DNA of 64,000 nucleotides from Hemicentrotus pulcherrimus (lineage: Eukaryota > Echinodermata > Echinoidea > Camarodonta > Strongylocentrotidae): assembly GCA_003118195.1 (NCBI GenBank), contig BEXV01000300.1:42883-106882 (forward strand), read 5' to 3'. Positions 32,001 through 46,149 of this stretch are shown here, in pieces. The notes under the pieces are model-generated. The model worked only from the letters and a program-made list of their open reading frames with translations, was not told the DNA's origin and did no database searches. Made by a program: the position numbers and the translations under genes. Within the stretch, counting starts at the first letter, position 1. The number at the start of each line of letters is the position of its first letter.

Positions 32001-33339
32001 TGTAACCTAAATTTGGAAAGTTTCTGATTCATGTTTTTTGCTAAATATTATATTGAAAACTGTAGGATTTGTACATATGTATAAAGAGTGAAGAAAAGAG
32101 ACAAAAGAGACACTCAACAGTGCTAAAATAAACATGACAAAAAAAAAACCACAAAGTAACAAATTACAGGAAAAGGTTGTGTGTAAGAAACAGGTAAGAA
32201 ACAGGTGCGAAGGATTTAGTTATAAACATTAAAAGAGAAAACTAACAGTAAAATGTAAAACAATTGTTGGAATACTATACTTGTCAGTTATGTGTTTGGG
32301 GTTAAAACCTGTGGCATATAAGATGTTAAGCGCTTAAATAGGAACAAAGTATAACGCGCTATACAGATGTGACTATTATTATCAATATAAAGTGTAGGAA
32401 TAAATGAATTTTAGAAATGACTTTTCATCTGTGAGAGGATAGATTTAATCAGAGTTTCCCTTGTGATCAATCTGCTGAATAAAAGTATCATATCTTCCCT
32501 CAATGGGTGATCTAACCACAATTAATGCTTGTCTCCATGAGCATCCCTATTAAATGTTTACCAAGAGAATGTTGCAGTCTGAATATACCACACCCATCCT
32601 TTCAAGTAGCAGAAAGTGAATCATCAATCAGTTTGAACAGAACAATCTCCTTAACCAGATGATTTGAAATAACCACTTCGCTATCACATAGCAAACGTAT
32701 CATTTGCTTTATATCAGGTAAAACTGCCGTCAGCTGAGGGATAATAAATGTTGCCTTTAGTGTAACTGTGTGTTAATTAATGCGATCATGCACTGGTACT
32801 AGTATAACGATGACACAACCGGAAGTGGTTGATCGAATGACCTACCTTCGGTGACGTGCGCATACTTGCAACTTGGTCTCTTGCAGCTGCCCGACTTGAA
32901 GTCTCTGCAGACTGGAATGGTCTCATTAGACTGCTGCTTGATGGAAGGAAGGAAGAAAGGAGGGAGGGAACGAATGATTCAGGATGGCAGAAGAAGAGAC
33001 AGATGGAGCAGGGGATGGTAAGGTTGAGTGAAATAGGAAGATAGAGTGATAGAGTAGAAAGAAGAAAAGAAAAGGAAAGTATAGTGAATGATGGCAACAG
33101 TTTTGAGAAATAGGAAAGGAATGAAAGAGATGAAAATGAAAAGGCAAAACATTGTTTTAAAAATGTTTATGAATATTACTCCTCAATAAAAGACTGCTCA
33201 ATCATTGCATTCTGCATTCACAACACACGCGTAAATAAAAAGTTGTGCATTGGTGCATAGAATGTCTTTTTCAGTTGGCTCCTTGATAGATGAATGAATA
33301 AATAAAAAATGCTTTCAAATTTAACTGTGTTTAATTTTC

Positions 33340-33382
<43 letters not shown>

Positions 33383-36300
33383 AAGGCTTAAACAATTTTC
33401 TTCACAAAAAGCTGGAAATAGTACGCAGTGAATTTCATATCAATGTTTGGGCTATAATAATCTGCACAGCATTTGGAAGCATAGTTTTCACCAACCTTTA
33501 TACAAACAAACAATCAAATCAACAACCAAATCAACAACCAAATGAAGATTAAACAATCAGATGAGGACCATGTCTTCCTAGTTTGATACCATTTACTACA
33601 TATAATTTTTTCTAACACACATTTTTCATTGCATTAGCATATGAATCATTGCATTTGAAAGCTTTCTGCAAGTTAATTTAAAGAAATAATAATAAAACAT
33701 AAAAAAAATCCTTTGGATGCAGCCACAGCCAATTTTGGAATAAACTGAGATTCATAGAGTGTCTATAGCAAATTACAGGTAAGGGAACTGTTGCTTTAAT
33801 CCTGTTTTACCACTTGAAGATATATATATTTTCTTTAATATGGGGAAGATATTTGTTGTTGCTAAATTAAGGGCAAACAGATAGAGAAGGAATAATGACA
33901 GTTACAACTGATGCAACATATACTCAACTGGATGTCTGGTGGGATGTACTTGCGTAGGCATCATGGGGGCGAAGAGTGGGATACTTTGTCCGGGGCCTTG
34001 CTGGGCCATGGAAGGCATTACCGGGACTGTACATCACCAGGGGGGCACAGAGCAGGAGCAGGCAGTACCAATGGCAGTAGCAGTGGTTAGATGGATCAAA
34101 TAGTGGTGGCAGTGGTGGGATGGATCAAATAGTGGTGGTAGCGTTTGGATGGTACCAATAATGGTGGCAGTGGTGGGATGTAACCAGGAGCGCCCAAGAT
34201 AGTTGCAGTGATGGAGTTGCAGCAGCAGTTTTGAGGTAGCATTCACAAGACAGCCAATCGCAGCAGCAACAGCCAGTAGTCCACAATTTTGTGAGGGCAA
34301 ACAATGCAGCAGAGATTTTTTTGTTGAATTGGTTGGTTCATGACAGCCATTTTGTAGCATTCACCACAGCAATTTTATGAGGGTCGGGAACAACAGGGCA
34401 AAACAGACCAACATACATGGGAGGGAAAGTGAAAAGGGGAAGAATTGAAGTGAAAAAATTAGAGAAAATGTATACAAATTAAATAAGAGAATTCAAATCG
34501 AATTCAGAAAAGGGGAAGGAAATCAACAGGTACCAAAACAGAAAAGGAGATTGGGAAACAAACCATGAAAAGGATGGAATATAGAAATAGAAAAAAATTG
34601 TTGATGTGTCAGCCGTTTTCCAGTGCGGTTATTTTTTTTAGAATAATTTTTTTCCAGTGCATGTAGCAAGTATTGTTTGAATTTGGTTATGGACATGACT
34701 CAAAATTAAAAGCCAGTCATTATGAATTTTGCAATTTTCCCCAAAAAACAAGATCCCATTGGAATGTTTTGCAAATTGGCAGCATATGCATTTTTTTATA
34801 TGCAAATTTGAATGTGCATATATTTTGCAAAAAAAAAGCAAGAGCATGTGTAACGGATATATATCGTACCTCAAACATATGTGGTAATATGTGTATATAA
34901 TTAACAGTGTAATGTGATTGAGTTTGGAATGAGAACAAAGGTAAATGAGGCATTTAAAGTGTTTAAAATTACGAGAACAAAAAAAAATGGCCATCATTAA
35001 AACAGAAAGGGGGAGGGTCAATTGGGAATTAAAGAAAACATATGAAACAACAAAGTCAGCAACATTGTATAACATTTATTTGCTTTCTATTATGTATGCA
35101 TGTTTAAAGGAGTCAGTTTTCTAGAACCTCCACGTGTTTATTTAAAATTGTACAAAAGCAACGTGGATGATAATTATAGGGGTCATAATTTCTTCTCAGA
35201 CCAAAATTCATTTGTTATCACAAGAGAAAGATGTACTTTAAGTTTAATAGCATCCATCTGGTTTATTCATTACCAATAATTTCAAATCATGAAAAAGAAA
35301 CAATGCCTATAATATTAAATTTCTTTTAGAATTCTTTTTCCTTTTTCATATCCTGATTCTAGACTTACTAAAGAGAAAAGACACAAATCCATCATATTCG
35401 TGGTGCCTTTCAAAGGATACCTATAACAGATTATGCAATCGGGATGCAATTATGGTTTATTCAAAATAGTCGGCAAAAGATTTCATTTTCTATTTCTCTC
35501 ATGAACTGGTGCGATGTCAATATTACATTCTCTAGTTACTGATTTGGAAAGGCTACAGACATTTCTTCAGTTTTATGTTTAAGGTGTCTGCATAGGTAGG
35601 GCTAGCACTGCCTTATAAAGCCATAAAGACATTTTCATCTCTGGGTTGGTGCACTTTTTTCTGTTAGCATGAATCGTCTTCTTGAATTGAGGCAAGGTAT
35701 TCATGACTCATTACACAGAGGATCTACGACCGAAGACAATATTAAGTTCAGCTGACAAGGAAAGCTTGGCATTGTGCAGCTTCTTGCAGCAGATGTCGTC
35801 TGGCGTAGATGACACTGAATTTAGCATGCTCAGTAAGTGTATCTAATGGCCATAACAACATAATTCAATACTGTCTTTTTACTTTCATTTCAATTTCATA
35901 TCTCATACAAATGCGCATTTATGACAACTATTTAAAATCTCCTAAGGAGCACCTATCAACTGTAAGGGAGGAACTTTATGGAGGAACTTTAGGCAATAAA
36001 AGCGTTTAATTTGCTGATTCTAGCAAAAACATTTTCCCATGTATTTTTTTCATCAGCCATATTCATCAGGATTAAATTTTGCTTGAAGAGCATGAAAACA
36101 TGCAATGACACACACTATAGGAAAGTGCCTTTGTGTACTGCAGTGGGGTGGAATATCTTAGAAGTTTTTTATCTGTATATCTAAAATGTCATCGCTTCAT
36201 TTGGCCACTACTGAAGAGTCATTCCATACTTTAAACAATCTTCAGTTTCCTTGAATAGTTTCATCCTACATTGGATCATTTCCTGAATATAAGCATCGTT

Positions 36301-38965
36301 GGCTCTTCAAAAGAATGTATTAAAAGAGCTGAGGCCATGAATCATGCATGCACAGTGCATATTTGAACCCATACCCTGCTAGACCCACATGTGACCTGAC
36401 CACATGGCTACTTACACGGCGTTGGCACTACTGGTGTGTGTTGATGAGGAGCCATCATGGCAGGGCCCAGCTGAGGGTGGTGATAGGGGAACTGGGAAGG
36501 CGAGAAGAAGTTCATCATATGACCCGATCCTTGGTGACCCAGGCTTCCCGCCGTGATCTTCTTTGGAGGAGGGGGAGCCAGCCCCGATAAAGTCTGCTGG
36601 ATGGTAAAGAACAATGCAGAAATAGGGGAGGGGACCAGGGGACAAGGTGCCAAAACAAATGGAAGGAGGGTAAAAAGGTGGGTGTGGCCATTCACGTTTT
36701 GATTTGGTTTCAAGGTGGTATTTACATTCATGAATGAAGGTATGGAGATTGTCATGGATGGCGGATTAGGTGAGAAGTGAGATAAGGAGGGTAAGAAGTG
36801 ATCATGGGGAGGGGAGGGAAGGGTTGGGTGTGGTCAATTATTGGTAGATGAGGTGGTGTTGGTGGGGAGGTGGTGGGCAATAAGTCAAGGATGATCATCA
36901 AATCATGAAAGCAGAGTAAAGGATAACACAAAAAGGGGGGGGGGTAAAACAATTGGAAGGATTATTATTTAGGAAGGGTAGCACGAGGAGGAACCATAGG
37001 AGAGAAGGAAGGGAAAGAAAAAAATATGATAAAACAATAAGAGAATTGCAAATCTACATAGCATGTCAATCAAAAACCTTAATCTATCTCCTAACAAATC
37101 TTGTTAAAATTGGAATCATGAACACACTAGTGCTAAATATTACCTAGTTGCTTATAATTTGAGAGATTGCAGACAAAGATAATACTAGTGCACCTAGTTC
37201 AATAATAGATTTAGGAATTATTTTGCTTTGACGTTTTGCTTACTTTTTAATTGCCATTTACCCCTCCTCGAGATAACAAGGGAAATGATATGTAAAGAAA
37301 ACAGATTTCTATCATCGTGCTACAAAGATTAAAAAAAATATTTATCTATTACAGCGAGAAAAACAATTCTTGGTATCACAGGTGGGTATGTTTTTATCAT
37401 AAAAGCAGATTTCTACCATGCAAATACTTGGGAATAAAACAAATAAAAGCAATATATTGCGTGAATAAGGCAATTAAGAGAGTTAGCGATCATAAATAAC
37501 AAACATACAAAGACTATGACTGTACTCATACTAAGCTGATGAAGGATTTGAAATGATTAAAAATACATGGTTCACATTCTTATGTTTAAATCTAGGCAAG
37601 TCTACTGCATTCTAGAATTATTTCAGTTACATGTCTGCCCTTAACTAATGTTCTCAATACAAAGAATCAATTACTTTTTTCTTCTTCTAAAAATGACTTG
37701 AATACAGGAGAATGCATTTAAATCTGATGGCATGCATTTTTATCTATAACATTTACGAAGAATAAGTTCAGTCCAATTGTTTTCTTCATTTTCATGTACG
37801 AAGCAAGATGAGTGAAAATCTTGCCTTTCTTTGAAAGTGATTTTTTTTCTTGCCTCTTTCTAACGCTCCAATCACGCAGCATGATATGTTTGTTTCATTT
37901 CAATCTTAAGCAGCATTCCCAATTTTTAGACGATTTTGGAATCTCTAAAAAAAAGCGTGAAGATTTGAGGAAAAACATTTCCCAGGCAAACTGTTTTGTT
38001 TGAAGCGTGCAATATGTCAGATGGAAGAAAAAAAAAATCATATAACGCACCAATCACCGTGTGGTATAGAACAACCATGCTAGATAATGATATACTGAAC
38101 TAATAAAAAGAGATTGAATACATACAGGCAGGATATTCAGTCCATTTTGGATTGATTTCTCGCCGCACGTTTCCTTAGGTGATCCAAAAATTGACTAAAT
38201 GACAGAAAACAATTGGGCCATGCCTTCAAAATTGTTTGTAAAATGCATAAGCAAACAAACAAACACAGTAGTGAAAAAGAAGGTACCAGTAATGCGTCGT
38301 CAGAGGGGTCCCGATGACGCTTCAGGCTTGGTGTATCGGGCGTGGTCGGAAGCTTATTAGTATGCGCAGCACATGATGGTTTTGGGCCAATGGGAGAGTG
38401 TGTAGCAATGGCCATGGGTACAGGCAGTCAATAACATAAACAGCAAGCACAGCAGCATTGCATTGTGGGTGGAAAAAAAACAAAAGAAGCAAGAAGGGTG
38501 GAAATCAGTAAAAAATGTCGTCTCATGCAAGAAATACATTTCCTTCTCAAAGCTCTTCAAATTTATTCTTTCTTTTTATATTTTTGTCTGAGTGAGAGAG
38601 AGAGATGACTCCAGACGGCTAGCTAAAGAAGGAATGGAAATAATCATTCTGTGAGGGGGGAGTTGCGCACACTACAAAGCTGTGCGCTTCATTCATTGCC
38701 GCCTTTGGCACTCATACCTACAAATCTAAATGTCAAGAATGATGGCTAGATCGAAGAAGAGATACAGGGTCAGAAGAAAGAAGATAAGAGATGGATAGAT
38801 CAAGTATAAAAGAAGAAAAGAAGAAGAAGAGTCAGATATTGACACAGGGGATATTCGAAATGTCAAGAACTTTGCCAAGACGGAGATAAGGAATTCAGTA
38901 AAGAAGAGAAACAGGACCACGTTCAGATCATGAGAGAGAGGGAGAGAGGGAGAGAGAGGGAGAGA

Positions 38966-39007
<42 letters not shown>

Positions 39008-42000
39008 CAGAGTGGCTTTAAAAAGGGAAAAGTTTGAACCACAGGTAGGCCATCAAGTGTATGTGTCACATGACCATGCATTACAGGGTGCTCCATAACA
39101 AATGAGATTCGATGCAATGGTTGTGTTGTTTATGAGATGAGAATATAGGTATGAGCTAAACCACATTGACTACACACGAATGTCACAACTTTGATTAACT
39201 GCTGCAGTAAAATATTCAATTCATAATGCTCTCAAGCCCCTCTCTTATTCCACCCTATCAGATTCAGCTGATCCTATTGTTATGCTATGACTACTTCCTG
39301 TTTTGCTACTGATTCTCATTTCTCCAACCCCACCATACATCACCCTCCCTTATACTTTTCTGTGTCTTCTATCTCTTTTTCTCCCTCCCTCCCTTTCTCA
39401 TTCCCATCCCCCCCTCTCTCTCTCTCTCTCTGATCCCTCTCTCTGATCCCACCTCTCTCTCTCTCTCTCCTTCTTAATCATTTCATACAATTCCTTTCTT
39501 CAATGGGAGTGGCAATTGGCTATATACAACAATGTAAATGAATTTGGAGTATAAGTTATGCATATGTGTATGTGATATAAAGTGCAGAATTGACAGGACT
39601 TTCTCCTCATCTCTCTCACACACAAGACATATTGTCTGTTTGGAGCCAGAAGGGCACTAACTCATACACTTCAAAACAGACTTAGGTAACGCCCTCCTGT
39701 CTCTGAAGAAATGATACCAGAAGGATACAATGTCATATCTCAAAAATTCAGCAGGAAAATTAAGTTATGAATGTGACCTAAAGTCTTGGCATCTCAAGAA
39801 CAAAGCTCTGTGATTTCCTTTCTTTGAGAATCCAATTTTTCTAACCTTTAAAGAGCTATCTTGCATAAACAATATTGAAATTTTCTGTATCACTCTCTAA
39901 TATACAATATGGCATTCCCATAAGAAAGCAGATCACTTGCTCTTCAGTATGAAATTAACAAAAAAGATGACTTGTTAAACAATGGGACATAGAAAATATA
40001 ACAGCCTTCATCCCTAGATGTTATTCTACATATTGTAAAACCGGTAGTTTTTGTGTTTTTGAATATCGTTAATAGCCTGCAGAAAAATAGCATCAATCTT
40101 ATGCAAATCTGATTGAATGCGGTAGTATAGCATATTACAAGTGCTTTCGCAGCTCATTAAAAGCCCACAAGATATTTGTTGGTGATGCTTAGCCCCAAAC
40201 TCTGTTACTAATTAAACAAAGATTACAGCTATTACAGTACTCTATCGAACCAGCTCAAAATTGCGAAGAGGATTTTGCTTGTTTTGCAGCGATGCGTAGT
40301 ATGAAAAATATAGAATGAAAGAAATCTTGCAGTACTTTGACTCACTTTGCTCCCAATTATGTTAGTTGTTGGTAAGATAGTACAAAATGATCTGTAGTAC
40401 CCAGATGCCAGCTAAGGCCTAAATGTTAAATTACAGCTTTATTCAAAGGTGTTAAAATTTCTTCTTTTGTGTTGAGGGGAGGTAGGGAAATAAGATGATC
40501 CGTAAAAATATATATCTGAGCATTATGGATGGATATTGTGTTAATAAAAGTTATAAATAGAATACCTACTATTAACAAATACTATATCAGGAATAGATAT
40601 TTACTATGAAAATAAAAAATGAGGAACAAATAAATTGTATGTCAAATTCTCCCTTGAGATGACTATACATAGAGAAAAATACTAGATGTACCACACTGCA
40701 TATATATAGAATATATTTGAAACAAAGTACAGTGAAAATAAATGGATATATGTTAATGATGAAACTACACTAGTCTTTGTTTAGTTTTCCCCAAAAACCT
40801 TTTTCATATTATACAACAAACCACATACTGTGTGGGAAATTTAATAGACCTAGCTTGCAACTGTGTTTTTCTTATTGTTTCTTATTAAGTCATCAAATAA
40901 CTACAGGGAACACAATGTCAATACAAAGTGTAGAGCCTACTCCAGGATCCATTTTTTGGCTAAATTAATTCTAAAAATGTTCCTTATATACATATTTGTT
41001 GTCGATTCTAATAGTAAGCAGCCATGATGTACCTATTGGGATTTTTTCTTCTTCTAAAAGCATTTGAAAACAACCTCTTGAATTTTCACTTTCCAAGTTT
41101 CAGGTAGAGGTCAGTAGGTGTTAATAAAGATCTCCAAGACACACCCATAATTATGTTCAGAACCTGTCAATTGCTCGAGCACTTAAATAATAAGTATCAC
41201 TAGACCAAAATCTGTATTTTCAAGTTATATAAAACGTTGTAAGCATTGGGTTTTACTGGTTATAGTTACTGCAATGTTTTGCTCACTGAAATTGTCATCT
41301 TGTGTTTTTTCTATATCTTTAACACTGAAAAAGCACAGCTTTTACACAATAAATAATTCATAGATAACAACAATTACCAGCCTTCTAAAGTTTATGTAGA
41401 AAAGGTATTGGATACATGTGTTACTCTACAATTAGCTAAACAGCAATCAGCACTGATTTTCTTTGATTCTGGTCAGTGGCATCTCCATAGCCTTTTCAAT
41501 GATTTCAGAAGATCAATTTTTTAGTTGTAGTTATCGTTATAGGTGATATGGAATGGCCCTTCGGAGTCTATTGATCTAGTATTCTTTTTGCTATCTGTCA
41601 GCACTCGTTGAACTTGAGCGATGATATGTACACAACTCACCATGTCCTATATATGCTATTCAATCACAATTAAGAGCACACACCTATAAACAACAGAATT
41701 ACATCAATCTCTCTTTCATAGCTCTATTTGAGTGTCAATTCACAGAGTTGAGGATAAAATGCAGAAGTAAAAAAGCTGGGTACCTTTATATCAACATCAT
41801 TTTTGTAACCTAATTTGACACATTTTCCAACAGGATTGCTTTCCAGTTTTCATGCAATGACAGAGTTCGACGACGTCAGACTTTCATGATTTATGAAGAT
41901 TTGTTGACAGTCGGGATGAACCTCCGTATGAGTTCCTCTGTAAAGCAGCCATTGATCATGCAGCCCCTCAATGATGTCATTTTAATAATGGAATGGTCCA

Positions 42001-45000
42001 ATCTAGTTTCATGCATTGGGAGGCCAACAGTTGCACTAATGTCCGACTGTACCATTGTTACTAGAGGGGTGAGTTAAACCTGTTTTTAGAGTGAACTTAT
42101 TTGTTTAGGGAAAGGGCGCAATGAGACTAGAGATTTGAGACTAATCTTACAAATGCAAGCCAACAAATACCTACAAATATGTGAAGCGAGGCATTCCTTT
42201 TTAGTTTCCATATTTGGCGAGATGATCACATGACTATGGATTTATTCAACTAATCACATTTTTTGACGTTTTTGTTTTACTTTTAGTTTTCTTTAGTGTG
42301 TTGTAACAGCCTGCCATCATGCACAAACAAGTAGACAAATGCTAGCCATTGAAGTTTTAATACATTTGTAACAAATATGAAGAGGATTATTTGGGGGTTG
42401 AAGACAGAGAACTGTAAGAACATGAACAACAAAAAAAGGACAAACATAAGGGATTTTTTGATGACGGGCTGCTTGAAAAAATAATACTAAAACAAGAGCA
42501 GTAAAAAGACGAGTAAATTATAGGAACGGTTGCAAGTGCATGTACATACATGTAGCATCAAATCATATTTTTTTCCAAAAACAAAATAGCTCTAACTTTA
42601 TTTTTCAAAAAAAGTTTGTTGGAAGGAAGGTAAATGATATTTTGATTAAAGGGGAGGGCGCCCGCCTTTTGTAAAATAGGGATTGGAGACTTACCACGGC
42701 GGCCATGTTGTTGCCTTGTTGTTGTGCGGCTTTGATTTTGGCCTGGAGGTGTAGCGGTGGGTGGAAATATTTGCATTTTTCACGCGAGCAGCGCCCTTTG
42801 ACGTGGTCCATGCAGACGGTTACTGTGTTGTCGGTGGTGTCTACAGTGATATGCTCGTCGGGGTGCGCGAATTTGCACTCTGTCTCACCCCGAGAGCAGC
42901 TGCCCCGCTGGTATTCCCTGCACACCTGGGGAGGGGGAATTAATGGACAGGACGTGTCTCTTTTTCTTGCTTTCCTTCAATCCCCTCCCATGGAATGCGA
43001 GGGGATTGAAGCAGGATTGCTTGGGAGGAGGAGGAGGAGGAGGAGGCTTCCATTCTCGCTACCAATCTTTGCCTTTCTTTTGTTTTCTACTAGTCCACAT
43101 GTATGTACTTGTTGAGTGCACTGCAACCATCCCACTATACAAACCTACCTAGGTCCCCCGCTAATGCTTTCTAAGCCACTTGACAACACAAAGGTGCATG
43201 CATGATTATCACAAACATATCACTTTCAGGTGTGAAAAAGCTTTGCTCAAAGCATTTGAAACGTCAACTGCAAAATATAAATTCAGCCTTGGTATAATAC
43301 GGCTATTTTGCAAGAAAATGCTTCTGCTTTTGCTCAAATTAAAGAAGCCTTTCAAGTGATATATACAACTGCCATTTTATTTTTATTTTAAAATTTTGCT
43401 GAACTTTCCTAAAATGTTCTAATGCATCTATTATGTTGTCAGATGGCTATCAGCATGAATACAAAAGAAGAGATAATTGCAGATAATGGTACTTACAACT
43501 TCGTTGCGTTCATGCACCAACTTGGTCTGACACTGGATGCTGTCACCAAATAAACACTAAAGTGGTTTGAAGAGGAAGTTATATTGGGTTTGTGGGTGGA
43601 ATCAGACATTGACTGGTTGGCGTGTAGGATGGGGTGGATAGGGAAGATATACATCAACTCAATACACACAGAAACTTCAATGGCCATACTAATGTCCTGT
43701 CTGTCCATGATGCGAGGCTACCATAAAGAATGCATGATGAATCCAGAAGTAAGAAGACAATATGTCTTACAATAAACTGTTAGTTCTCGTAGTCCTTCAC
43801 TATGTTATGTTACCAACAGAATTTAAAAAACAGGGAGCACCTGTGCAAGGGTAATTAAAGACATATGAAAAGAATTTAACAGCCTGATAAGTACTGCTTC
43901 AACTATATATAATTCCTTTAAAATTAAGTAAGCAGATTCTGGTAGCAGCGGTGGGATAAGTGGATTTTACATCTACATATTATTCCTTGCCCATCAGGGC
44001 TACATTCAATATCACGTGATTTGATCAGTATATATGCCAAATTACCGGTATAATTTTTATCAAATTAAATTTATTAAAGACATTTCTTGTGGTGGCAGCA
44101 GTGGGATATGTAAACGTTTTATAACGTGATATTCCGGGCCTCTCAGTTCTCTGTCAGTCCTAATAGTAATAATATTTTGTTTTTTAATTGTTCCAAACGT
44201 TTAAATTAAACTTGGGATAAAGCATATCAATTACAATTAGCAAGATGCTCCAAAGGGTAATAATCAAACCACTCGTAGTTTCGCTCAGGTGTAATCATAG
44301 AACCACATCCACACAGGGCTGAAATTACACCCTATGACTGTCTACCACAAACACACCTTAATCAAAGCACATCTACACATTTCAGATCTATTAACCATCA
44401 ATAATGATGTTTTTTTCTTCATCGAATAAGATTTTAAAACAGTTGCTATCTGAACTATGATTTAAATAAAGTGAGAAAACTTTGCAAAGACTCAATAAAT
44501 GTTCTATTAGGTGACAGCATCCAGTAGCCAAAAGATAGGGGCAACGTTCACGTAACCATAAGTACACCAACATCCCATTGAAACATGTGTATTAAATTTA
44601 ACACATGTTTCAATGGCATGTTGGTAAACTTGTACTTCAGACGATTTCATAAAACGATGTCCCAGTCTTCAAGAAAGAACGTCTACTATGTAAGTGAAAA
44701 GTGAGAAAAGCTTAGAAAAACCCTCTCAAAATTAATTGGTAAACGCAGCAACAGACAAAAGAGGTTTATTAGACAGAACAGTGTTCACAGATTTCTGGAA
44801 AATGTGTTTGCCTGTATTAAATATAACTCAAAATAAGAAGAGTGTGCAAATAATATGTTTCATTCATTGATCCAGTCCTTAAAACAAGGTATGCTGGAGA
44901 GAATTGTGTGTTTGCAACACCTTCAAGAGAAAATGTGTTAACCTAAAATTATAATTGAAGTGGGAAGGACCTGCAAACAGTCTGTACATGGCGATCATGT

Positions 45001-46111
45001 CTAGAATCCGACAAGATGTGTGAGACAGTAATGTGTGTTCACACAAAGCAAGAGAAAAATTATCAACTAAAGATATAAATGAAGTAAGAGAACAAGGTTG
45101 AAACACTCTTTATTTTCTGTTAATATTGATATCTTGGAGCCGAAAGTGAAGGTATGGAAGAAGGAACCATAACTTCCTCAATTGTGATTAAAAAGAGCTT
45201 TGAGAAGGGCTTTAACTTCTCCTCTCTCTCTATATACATATTTATCCCTCACGAAACAGATTAGATGGAATGATATCATAAATTAAAATTCTAGATAGGG
45301 CATTGGTCTGTAGCTATTTCCTAACAAGTCTTATGTATTGGAGATATCTGTAATATGCAACTGAGATTAGAGAAAACCCATGAGCGATTACCCAACATAT
45401 TTTTTCCCCATTATAGATACATGAAACATGAGCCTATACAAATGTCACTAGCAAATGAGCATGAAATGATTACCCTTTCCAATTCCATCATTCTCTGACA
45501 GCTATGTCGATCAACTATTCCAAAATGCAAGGAACTCTACTTCCCTTCCCCTTTTCAATACATGATCTAGTTATTAGATGGTCTGTCCGCATCAGGGTCT
45601 ATAGCAGAAGCGAGTGCTATCCATTATTAATGTTCTCTTATGAACGCTAGCTGTCCCTATCTCTCTCTCTTCACAGACAATTAAAGATAATGGATGAAAG
45701 TACAGTGGCTCTTGAGGGACTGGAGTGCATCATCGTCATGGAAACCAAGTTCCACCTATCTGAAGTAGTCCCTCTTTCTTTTTCATCAGTCTCACCACTC
45801 CACACTTCAAACAATTAGAGCAAGAACCTGCATGCTGGTGGGACTATATATCTTAGGATATTTGATACCTTTATACTTTATCTTTGGTTAAGATACTGTA
45901 ATATCTTTATGTAGATTTGTTTCTATTCTCCCATTCTTCCATCTACACAGGACTCCTGCAAAAGTATGAATTAACCCTAAATCTTACTTTTGAAAATGTG
46001 TCTGCCATTTATGATTTTATCATCAATTCCTTCCCATTTAACCATTTTCTATTCTTTTTAATTTTGTCTTCCAGTGTGATGGATTAAAACAAAACTATCT
46101 CCCCCTATCTT

Positions 46112-46149
<38 letters not shown>

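Noticed and set aside
32846..32917. Acceptor CCATTCCAG|TCTGCAG for the finger 5 exon
   Set aside because: It would need an upstream phase-1 exon, which is not found; the AAG/CAG/CAG acceptors 13-19 nt upstream are in phase 0 with the previous exon and have a far better pyrimidine tract.
36348..36590. Plus-strand 80-codon frame opposite the 36416-36596 exon
   Set aside because: Shadow of the minus-strand exon; its translation shows no family similarity.
42705..43115. Plus-strand frames opposite the finger 3-4 exon
   Set aside because: Antisense shadows of the conserved minus-strand exon.
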